Source: Proteobacteria bacterium ST_bin16 (lineage in GTDB: Bacteria; Pseudomonadota; Gammaproteobacteria; Burkholderiales; Nitrosomonadaceae). From it: a DNA stretch of 50,546 bases. The stretch spans positions 1-50,546 of the forward strand of contig MSXT01000002.1 of assembly GCA_002083595.1 (NCBI GenBank). Reading direction: 5' to 3'. Below, in pieces: positions 44,364 through 50,546 of this stretch. The translations under genes and the position numbers were made by a program. The notes under the pieces were generated by a model that was not told the origin of the DNA, did not search any database, and saw nothing but the letters and a program-made list of their open reading frames with translations. The first letter of the stretch is position 1. Each line of letters starts with the position of its first letter.

Positions 44364-45143
44364 TTAGGGATAGGTTCCTAGAATCACATGGCATTTTCTT
44401 AAGTTTCGCAATATTTCGATGCCCCCCTGAATCACAGCGTCAGGCTGGGGATGATTCAGCTCCGCAGCGACTTGTTGCAGCACCGACCGTCCCGGCACAG
44501 GATCATCACCGGAAAGCAATTGCAGCAGCCGCGCAGTGACTGGATTGATCTCGATAAAACGCACGTCAAAGTCCGCATCGCGATAAACAATCAGATGGGT
44601 TTGCTTGCCATCGGCTTCCTTGGGTTGAAAAGCCGGACTGATTTTATGAACGGGAAAGCAATAGCTCAATGGCCAAGCTAACGGCGAAATCACCGGAACG
44701 CTGTCGAGCAAGTCGCCGTGAAGATCGATTTCCGTTGTGTCTATTTTTTCATCCAGCAGCGAAAGCGCTAATTCAACCCACTCATAATGCGCCAGCTCCA
44801 GCATAAAAGGCGGATCATCCGGTTGCGGCTCGCGTTCATATTCCAGATACTGCAAAAACTCGCGCGGCATTTCCGGGAACAGCGGCGTATGCGAGAGATG
44901 ATGGGCGAAATAATCCCGGATCATGGCGTGCCAGCGGTCATCCGGCAACACCCGGCGCAACACCGGAAACGTGCTGGCGATAAAATCTTCCACGTTGTTA
45001 TAAAACAATTCGCGGTAGATTTTCATGCGCCGGTCTTCGATCCCCTCCGGGCAAGCATTTCTTTCCGGATCGCGGATATGCGCCGCAAAAGCATACTGTT
45101 GCCGCACAAAACCGGGACGATCAGCCGTGTTGTGCGTACTCAC
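44364..45143 (-). CDS. hvfC: HvfC-like DUF2063 protein, partner of the peptide-modifying enzyme
   Basis: A 259-residue soluble protein. The N-terminal DUF2063 domain is clear (RQQYAFAAHIRDPE, YRELFYNNVEDFIASTFPVL, RDYFAHHLSHTPLFPEMPRE, LELAHYEWVELAL), followed by a C-terminal domain (NPVTARLLQLLSGD) that resembles peptide-binding winged-helix elements of RiPP partners. Proteins of this family help DUF692 enzymes bind and modify precursor peptides. The start is GTG at 45143, overlapping the 3' end of hvfB by 23 bases; the longer open frame to 45326 lies inside hvfB. A DoxX-type fourth gene, common at such loci, is absent. Confidence 0.9.
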   Translation of the reverse strand: MSTHNTADRPGFVRQQYAFAAHIRDPERNACPEGIEDRRMKIYRELFYNNVEDFIASTFPVLRRVLPDDRWHAMIRDYFAHHLSHTPLFPEMPREFLQYLEYEREPQPDDPPFMLELAHYEWVELALSLLDEKIDTTEIDLHGDLLDSVPVISPLAWPLSYCFPVHKISPAFQPKEADGKQTHLIVYRDADFDVRFIEINPVTARLLQLLSGDDPVPGRSVLQQVAAELNHPQPDAVIQGGIEILRNLRKCHVILGTYP

Positions 45144-45978
45144 CGGTTTGATCCTGCCATTTGGATTGCAGCGCGTGAATGATTTCCACTTCTTGCAGCA
45201 GCTCCACCAGTGGCGGAAGATTGAAATCGCGCTCCAGCAAGGTCGGAATAACACCAAAGTGCTGGTACGCTTTTTCCAGCAATTGCCAGACCGGATCGAC
45301 GACATCCGCACCATGCGTGTCCACAATCAGATCCTCGGCTTCCCGGTAGTGTCCAGCAACGTGAACATAGCGAATGCGCGCCGCGGGCAGTTGTTGCAGA
45401 AATATTTCGGCATCGTAGCGATGATTGACGCTGTTGACATAAATATTATTCACGTCCAACAGCAAATCGCAATCCGCCTCGTGCAGCACGGCGTTGAGGA
45501 AATCAATCTCTTTCATTTCCTGACCGGGCGCCGCATAGTAGGAAACATTCTCCATTGCGATGCGCTGCTCCAGGATATCCTGCACCCGCCGGATGCGCTC
45601 CGCCACATAGTGCACCGCGTCTGCGGTAAAGGGGATCGGCAGCAAATCGTACAGATGCCCGTCGTCGCTGCAATAACTCAGATGCTCACTGTAATAGCGG
45701 ATGCGGTGTTCGCGCAGAAAACGTTTCAATCGTTGCAGAAAAGCTTCGTCCAACGGCGACGGCCCGCCGATTGAAAGCGATAGTCCATGACAAATAAAAG
45801 GAAATTTCTCGGTCAGCTCGCGAAACGTCTTACCGTAACGCCCGCCGACATTGATCCAGTTTTCCGGAGCAACCTCCCAGAAATCGACCGGCTGTGTGGT
45901 TTGATCCGCCAGCGAACCGAGCAATGAACGCCGCAGACCCAAACCAGCACCATGAACTGGATAACGCGAGCCATTCAT
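45121..45978 (-). CDS. hvfB: HvfB-like DUF692 (MNIO) iron enzyme
   Basis: A 285-residue TIM-barrel enzyme of the multinuclear non-heme iron oxidative family (DUF692). Conserved metal-ligand regions are visible in order: GAGLGLRRSLL, EVAPENW, ICHGLSLSIGG, YYSEHLSYC, AMENVSYY, LLLDVNNIYVNSVNH, YVHVAGH, VDTHG and LLERDFN. Characterised members oxidise cysteines in precursor peptides; for EGKCG-type precursors the product is a thiooxazole that binds copper. The ATG lies 12 bases after the precursor gene stop, and the downstream DUF2063 gene overlaps it, which is the standard hvfA-hvfB-hvfC order. Confidence 0.94.
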   Translation of the reverse strand: MNGSRYPVHGAGLGLRRSLLGSLADQTTQPVDFWEVAPENWINVGGRYGKTFRELTEKFPFICHGLSLSIGGPSPLDEAFLQRLKRFLREHRIRYYSEHLSYCSDDGHLYDLLPIPFTADAVHYVAERIRRVQDILEQRIAMENVSYYAAPGQEMKEIDFLNAVLHEADCDLLLDVNNIYVNSVNHRYDAEIFLQQLPAARIRYVHVAGHYREAEDLIVDTHGADVVDPVWQLLEKAYQHFGVIPTLLERDFNLPPLVELLQEVEIIHALQSKWQDQTGEYAQHG

Positions 45979-45990
45979 GGCTTGCGCGGA

Positions 45991-46329
45991 TTACTTCTTA
46001 TTGGCCCCACACTTACCTTCACCGCATTTACCCTCTTGCTCGGCTTTCTTGCCGCCGCATTTACCTTCCATATTTTGTTTCATTTCCTTTTTACCGCCAC
46101 ATTTACCTTCACCGCACTTGCCTTCCATATTCTGCTTGGTTTCCTTGCCGCCGTCTTGCGCCGGTTTATCCGCGCCGCTGGCATCGGCCAGTTGCATGTA
46201 GCCGCCGGATAATTCATTCATCGCAAATGGATTGGCAACGGTGTCAGCTGACAGATTACTGGCTGCCAGACTGGTTACTAACGCAGCGCTTAATGCCAGT
46301 GAAACGGGTTTCATTGATTTTTTCGACAT
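45991..46329 (-). CDS. hvfA: HvfA-like precursor peptide with five EGKCG motifs
   Basis: A 112-residue exported protein. The signal peptide (MSKKSMKPVSLALSAALVTS and on, cleavage near residue 28) is followed by NPFAMNELSGGYMQLADA, a segment typical of this family. A lysine/glutamate-rich tail then carries five EGKCG pentapeptides at residues 69-73, 74-78, 88-92, 99-103 and 104-108; these contain all the cysteines. In HvfA-type precursors the cysteine of each EGKCG is turned into a copper-binding thiooxazole by the DUF692/DUF2063 pair, and that pair follows here. GGAG upstream of the ATG at 46329 fixes the start; the longer open frame to 46485 lacks support. Confidence 0.92.
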   Translation of the reverse strand: MSKKSMKPVSLALSAALVTSLAASNLSADTVANPFAMNELSGGYMQLADASGADKPAQDGGKETKQNMEGKCGEGKCGGKKEMKQNMEGKCGGKKAEQEGKCGEGKCGANKK

Positions 46330-46600
46330 TGATATTTCTCCACAAAAATTGATCGTAACTGCAAACGCCAATGATAACGCCAAACCGGCGCGAAGTCGCT
46401 CATTTCTCTGCACACAACCTGACCGGCGCTCGCCGCGCATAACACCACTCGCCGCCGATACCGGCTGTAAACCAGCACATCCCATTTTATGCAGCCAGCA
46501 TCAATCTGACCTATCTTACTTTTGTTGCCTGCGCCTCTCTGATAAACTCAGCGCTTCGAAAAATATTATAAAAATATGCCAGTTAACTAAGGAGCTCCGA

Positions 46601-47320
46601 ATGTTTGACAAACCCAACCAGCTTGTTTTTTACATCAATGCCGCGATCTTTGTCTTTGGTGTATTGGTTGCACTGCTGACGAAATTCATCGTGATTGCAC
46701 TGATCGTTGCAATCTGCGCCGCGTTGCTGATTTACGAGCAAATCCGGCAAAACAAATTCGCATTTTCCATCGCGGATTTAAGAAAAGTACTGACCGTGCA
46801 CGATACCTGCGGAAAAAAAGCGACCTTGACGCAGACACAAATGACCACCGCTTGTCATACCGATAATTCAGAATACTGGTTTAAAAATATCCGCTCAACC
46901 GGCAGTATCAGTAATTTTCGGGTTAACGGCAACAGCCCAGCCGAGCAAACGCATGAAAACGGAAGCTACCAAGTCTGTATAAAATTCCCGCCGGAATTGA
47001 AAGTCATTAACGGTTCCGACTTAACCCTCACGTATCAATGCGAAGGTGCTTTCACGCAGAACGAAGGCATACTGTCGCATGTCGTCGACGATGACACGCA
47101 GCGATTACGCCTGATCGTTGAATTACCGGAAGGACGCGCCATTTCCACCGCCCGTTTTTTCAGCATCCATAATGGCAAAGAAGAAGCGCTGCTACCGCCT
47201 GTCATCATCGGGCAAACCATTGAAGCGGATATCAAAAACCCAAAACGGGGAGTGGAATACTGCCTGCAATGGAATTGGGAAGAAGAAGGCTTGATCAAAA
47301 AAGTAAGCTGCATGTTCTAA
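46601..47320 (+). CDS. Hypothetical membrane-anchored protein
   Basis: A 239-residue protein I do not recognise. Residues 8-45 are hydrophobic (FYINAAIFVFGVLVALL, FIVIALIVAICAALLIY) and should form a membrane hairpin. The remaining 190 residues look like a beta-rich soluble domain with five cysteines (DTCGKK, TTACHT, YQVCIKF, TYQCEG, CLQWNW) and a final KKVSCMF. AAGGAG lies nine bases before the ATG at 46601 and decides the start. The gene diverges from hvfA, with about 270 bases between them that must hold both promoters. A link to the copper peptide locus is possible but is only suggested by position. Confidence 0.75.
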   Translation: MFDKPNQLVFYINAAIFVFGVLVALLTKFIVIALIVAICAALLIYEQIRQNKFAFSIADLRKVLTVHDTCGKKATLTQTQMTTACHTDNSEYWFKNIRSTGSISNFRVNGNSPAEQTHENGSYQVCIKFPPELKVINGSDLTLTYQCEGAFTQNEGILSHVVDDDTQRLRLIVELPEGRAISTARFFSIHNGKEEALLPPVIIGQTIEADIKNPKRGVEYCLQWNWEEEGLIKKVSCMF

Positions 47321-47472
47321 GCGGCCATCAAACCGTCATCCTGCCCGTTTACAGTAACAGGATTGAATCAGCAGAACGATTGCCTGAATTTCCCAACCGG
47401 GCAAACTGGATTGAAAAATCCGGCTTGCCCGGCTTCTCACCGCCGCCTTGATCGCTCAAACATCGCAAACCA

Positions 47473-49011
47473 TTGAATCTTCTTAAAGCACTCGCTGCGG
47501 TCAGCAGCATGACTTTCATCTCGCGCATTCTCGGTTTTGTGCGCGATATCATCATCGCGCGGATTTTTGGCGCGGGCATGGAAACCGATGCTTTCTTTGT
47601 CGCATTCCGCATTCCGAATCTGCTGCGGCGGATATTCGGAGAAGGAGCCTTTTCGCAAGCATTCGTTCCCATTCTCGCCGAATACAAAAAAAATCGCACA
47701 GCTGAAGAAACGCGCGATTTCATCGATCACATCACGATGATCCTGAGCATCTCGCTGTTCGTGGTCACTGTTATCGGTATTATCGCTGCGCCGCTGATTA
47801 TTTATGTCAGCGCACCGGGATTCTCCGCCGATCAGGACAAATTCAATTTGACCGTAACACTGCTGCAAATTACATTTCCCTACATATTGTTTATTGCGTT
47901 GGTCGCTTTGGCGGGAAGCATACTCAACACATTTGGGAAATTTAACATTCCCGCGCTGACCCCCGCGTTATTGAATCTATCCTTTATTGCTTGCGCGCTA
48001 TGGCTTACCCCTTTGATTGATCCGCCCATTCTGGCACTGGCTTGGGCGGTTTTTATCGGCGGCATATTGCAACTGGCTTTCCAGATCCCTTTCCTCTTAC
48101 GGCTCAAATTAATGCCACGAATCCGTTTTAAAAATCCGGACACCGGCGCCTGGCGCGTGCTCAAATTGCTGGGGCCCGCTATTTTCGGTGTATCGGTGAG
48201 TCAAATCAGTCTGCTGATCAACACCATTTTTGCTTCATTGCTGGTGACCGGCAGCGTATCGTGGCTTTATTATGCCGACCGGCTCATGGAGTTTCCCGCG
48301 GGCTTGCTCGGCGTCGCACTGGGCACCATTCTGCTGCCATCGTTGGCACGGCATTACACCAGCAACAGCCGCGAAGAATATTCTCGCCTGCTGGATTGGG
48401 GATTACGCATGACCATCTTGCTGACCTTACCGGCAGCGCTTGCGTTTGCATTACTGGCCACCCCTTTAATCACCACGCTTTTTCATCATGGCGCGTTCAC
48501 GGATCATGATGTCTGGATGACACGTGAGGCGCTGATTGCCTACAGTGTAGGATTGCTCGGATTAATCCTGGTGAAAGTGCTCGCACCGGCATTCTACGCA
48601 CGCCAGAACATCAAAACACCGGTAAAAATCGCCATCATCACGTTAACTGCAACGCAACTGATGAACCTCGCCTTCATCGGTTCACTCCAACATGCCGGAT
48701 TGGCGCTGGCTATCGGCTTAGGGGCATGCCTCAACGCCGGATTGTTGTTTTACCAATTGCGCAAACAGGAAATCTATCAGCCACAACCCGGCTGGCTCAT
48801 CTTCTGTGTGAAAATATTGCTAGCATTGGCGGCGATGGGCGTTGTGTTATGGTTTGCGGCAGGAAGCGACACCTCATGGCTGACCGACTCGACACTGACA
48901 CGCGCCGGGCGGTTAAGCTGGGTGGTTGCAGCCGGGGCAAGCAGCTATTTTGCCGCGCTCTGGTTGCTGGGATTCCGCCTGAAAGACTTCACGCAGCGGC
49001 AAACGTTGTAA
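47473..49011 (+). CDS. murJ: Lipid II flippase MurJ (MviN)
   Basis: A 512-residue polytopic inner-membrane protein of the MATE-like MurJ family, which moves lipid II to the periplasmic side for peptidoglycan synthesis. The family N-terminus is clear (LLKALAAVSSMTFISRILGF, then VRDIIIARIFGAGMETDAFF and RRIFGEGAFSQAFVPIL). About 14 membrane helices follow, and the loop with YADRLMEFPAGLLGVALG is typical. The start is a TTG at 47473 that gives the common beginning MNLLKA; no ATG or GTG is near and no strong ribosome site is visible. In some relatives murJ is followed by ribF; here a gene-free stretch follows. Confidence 0.95.
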   Translation: MNLLKALAAVSSMTFISRILGFVRDIIIARIFGAGMETDAFFVAFRIPNLLRRIFGEGAFSQAFVPILAEYKKNRTAEETRDFIDHITMILSISLFVVTVIGIIAAPLIIYVSAPGFSADQDKFNLTVTLLQITFPYILFIALVALAGSILNTFGKFNIPALTPALLNLSFIACALWLTPLIDPPILALAWAVFIGGILQLAFQIPFLLRLKLMPRIRFKNPDTGAWRVLKLLGPAIFGVSVSQISLLINTIFASLLVTGSVSWLYYADRLMEFPAGLLGVALGTILLPSLARHYTSNSREEYSRLLDWGLRMTILLTLPAALAFALLATPLITTLFHHGAFTDHDVWMTREALIAYSVGLLGLILVKVLAPAFYARQNIKTPVKIAIITLTATQLMNLAFIGSLQHAGLALAIGLGACLNAGLLFYQLRKQEIYQPQPGWLIFCVKILLALAAMGVVLWFAAGSDTSWLTDSTLTRAGRLSWVVAAGASSYFAALWLLGFRLKDFTQRQTL

Positions 49012-49533
49012 TCTATTGGGCGGGTTAGTCAGATCAAAGACCAATGCGAAAGCACCCGCTGACTTAATACTGTAAACCACTTGTATGCGCATGCGCCAAC
49101 CCAATACTCACTCCTAACGCTATCCTGCCGCAACAAATCTCTTAGCCAAATCTCACTACACCCGGCGACGGATGCGCCAAGTCAGCATTGCTGATTCCGT
49201 ACCTGCCCCCACAAGCACACATTGTGTGCGTCAATTTGCCACATTGATAAGCCCCCGATTCTATTGCGATAATTATTCCGATCCTAGTAATAATGATGCG
49301 TAATTTGAAATACTTATTCATCGATAAAAAGGTATTTCACATTCCAATAAAAAAGATCAAAAAGAAATCCTAACAACCCTCATTACATTCTTTGTAAGGC
49401 AACCAAGAACTACTAAATAGCCACACGAACCGGAAATTCACTGACATCTCTGATCGAAAATTCGTGTGCAACCGATGACGCAGTAACTGTAATGAATACT
49501 GCTACTTAACTTAAAAATCAATGGAGTTTTTAT
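49012..49533. other. Gene-free stretch after murJ
   Basis: These 522 bases contain no recognisable gene. The left half is GC-balanced without a clear terminator for murJ. The right half (from about 49260) is AT-rich and holds the promoter of the DJ-1-family gene. A short palindrome GCACAC-ATT-GTGTGC lies at 49215-49229 and GGAG precedes the next start at 49534. Confidence 0.45.
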
Positions 49534-50451
49534 ATGCAATACTGGTACTTATCTTTTAATCGCTTTTTCAGAAATAGCGCGAATCACTTTGGCTTGGCTG
49601 TGCTTGCGGCGATATATTCATGCAACGTATTAGCTGATGTCGGTGACCTTCATCAAACTAAGCCGTCGCATGAAACGGACACAATGAGCAGCAGCCATCC
49701 GCCGAAATTTGATCGTATCACCGGCATGGATGATTTTATTACCCGCCAACCGGTACCTAATGTGAATATTCGCGGCATCGGCATTTTTGTATACGATGGC
49801 ATGTTCTCCCAGGATGCGTTGGCTCCATTGCAAGTTTTCAAGTCTGCGGGCTTGAATGTCTTCTTGATCGCGAAGCAAAAAGGGTCGGTGACAACGAGTA
49901 GCAGTTTGACCATCGTGGTTGACAAGTCCATCGATGAGGTAAACGAATTAGACGTATTGTTAATTCCAGGAGGTGCCCTTGCTACAGCCATGCAAACTAT
50001 CGATCAGGAATCCCTGGATTGGATCACAAAAATCGATGCAGCTAGTTTGTACACCACCAGTGTTTGCACTGGCGCGTGGATCCTGGGCGCAACCGGATTG
50101 CTTCAAGGAAGAAAAGCGTCCACGCATTGGTATCGTGCTGAAGAAATGCTAACCAAATTTGGCGCAACATACACCGGCAAACGTTGGACCACGGATGGCA
50201 AATACTGGACTTCAGCAGGAGTGACCGGTAGCACCGACATGGCGTTAGCATTAGTCAATCACTGGTTTGGCAAACAGTATACCCAAGCTGTCATGCTGGA
50301 TATGGAATACGATCCAAAACCACCCGTGCAAGGCGGCACACCGGAAAAAACCAACAAGACCATCGCACAATTGATGCAAGAGATGTACGACTTCTTTCTG
50401 CTACCGTTTGTTAACTGCGCGCCAGGTACGCCAGGCGCCTGTTTGTTCTAA
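49534..50451 (+). CDS. Exported DJ-1/PfpI-family (class I glutamine amidotransferase-like) protein
   Basis: A 305-residue protein with a hydrophobic export segment at about residues 18-35 (HFGLAVLAAIYSCNVLA) and a DJ-1/PfpI domain at about 78-270. The domain has GIFVYDGMFSQDALAPLQVF, VLLIPGG and the nucleophile elbow SVCTGAW with Cys178, followed by GLLQGRKASTHW and TSAGVTGSTDMAL. This pattern is that of isonitrile hydratase-like and AraC-associated (GATase1_2) members. The C-terminus has two cysteines (NCAPGTPGACLF), possibly a disulfide. Export is unusual for this mostly cytoplasmic family. GGAG lies upstream of the ATG. It stands alone; its substrate is unknown. Confidence 0.88.
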   Translation: MQYWYLSFNRFFRNSANHFGLAVLAAIYSCNVLADVGDLHQTKPSHETDTMSSSHPPKFDRITGMDDFITRQPVPNVNIRGIGIFVYDGMFSQDALAPLQVFKSAGLNVFLIAKQKGSVTTSSSLTIVVDKSIDEVNELDVLLIPGGALATAMQTIDQESLDWITKIDAASLYTTSVCTGAWILGATGLLQGRKASTHWYRAEEMLTKFGATYTGKRWTTDGKYWTSAGVTGSTDMALALVNHWFGKQYTQAVMLDMEYDPKPPVQGGTPEKTNKTIAQLMQEMYDFFLLPFVNCAPGTPGACLF

Positions 50452-50546
50452 CGCAATTAAAACTGACCTTGCCCGATCTGACTCGTGACACAGTTAAAAA
50501 ATCGCATCATCCGCATATTTAGATAGGCTCTAGACTATCAGAGGTT

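Noticed and set aside
46005..46130. Regularly repeated CCGCATTTACCTTC-like units that look like a short CRISPR or tandem DNA repeat
   Set aside because: They are the reverse complement of the EGKCG codons in the precursor gene; spacing is irregular and there are no unique spacers or cas genes.
46232..46600. Upstream extension of the hypothetical membrane protein gene across the hvfA start
   Set aside because: It overlaps hvfA on the other strand, and a strong AAGGAG directly before the ATG at 46601 marks the real start.
49215..49229. Palindrome GCACAC-ATT-GTGTGC as a regulatory site
   Set aside because: It is short and far (over 300 bases) from the next start codon.

Overview
The window reads as chromosomal DNA of a Gram-negative betaproteobacterium. 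A Nitrosomonas-like ammonia oxidiser (Nitrosomonadaceae) fits best, judging by the Burkholderiales-type porin, a PEP-CTERM protein, the dense TonB receptor/YfiR gene sets and moderate base composition. No rRNA, amo or other marker gene is present, so this is an inference. I found no tRNA, rRNA, CRISPR array or transposase gene.

Layout. 1-3878: the 3' part of uvrA, overlapped by a glycerate 2-kinase gene. 3868-6237: two unknown genes and a trimeric porin with a structured upstream region. 6663-8880: an envelope block in which a Braun-type lipoprotein gene lies between two L,D-transpeptidase genes. 8954-13131: hypC-hypD-hypE-hypX, a partial [NiFe]-hydrogenase maturation set with no hydrogenase or hypA/B/F in view. 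13140-18312: a lipoprotein, a PEP-CTERM protein, a TraB-family membrane protein and an ABC exporter.

18463-40637 is the most unusual part. Six TonB-dependent receptor genes (four intact, two broken) alternate with four yfiR-like genes for periplasmic regulators. In the middle lies a tightly overlapping operon coding for YfiR, a hybrid histidine kinase whose periplasmic sensor resembles CHASE8 (the sensor of YfiN, the classical YfiR target), a REC-PAS-GGDEF-EAL protein and an HDOD-REC-GGDEF protein. The inferred picture is a trans-envelope relay: outer-membrane receptor, YfiR, inner-membrane kinase, cyclic-di-GMP enzymes.

40815-49011: a secreted protein, a 139-bp repeat with inverted ends, a response regulator/TPR protein and its histidine kinase. 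These are followed by an hvfABC-type locus: a secreted peptide with five EGKCG motifs, its DUF692 (MNIO) modifying enzyme and its DUF2063 partner, predicted to make a copper-binding modified peptide. After that come an unknown membrane protein and murJ. The window ends with an exported DJ-1/PfpI-family protein.
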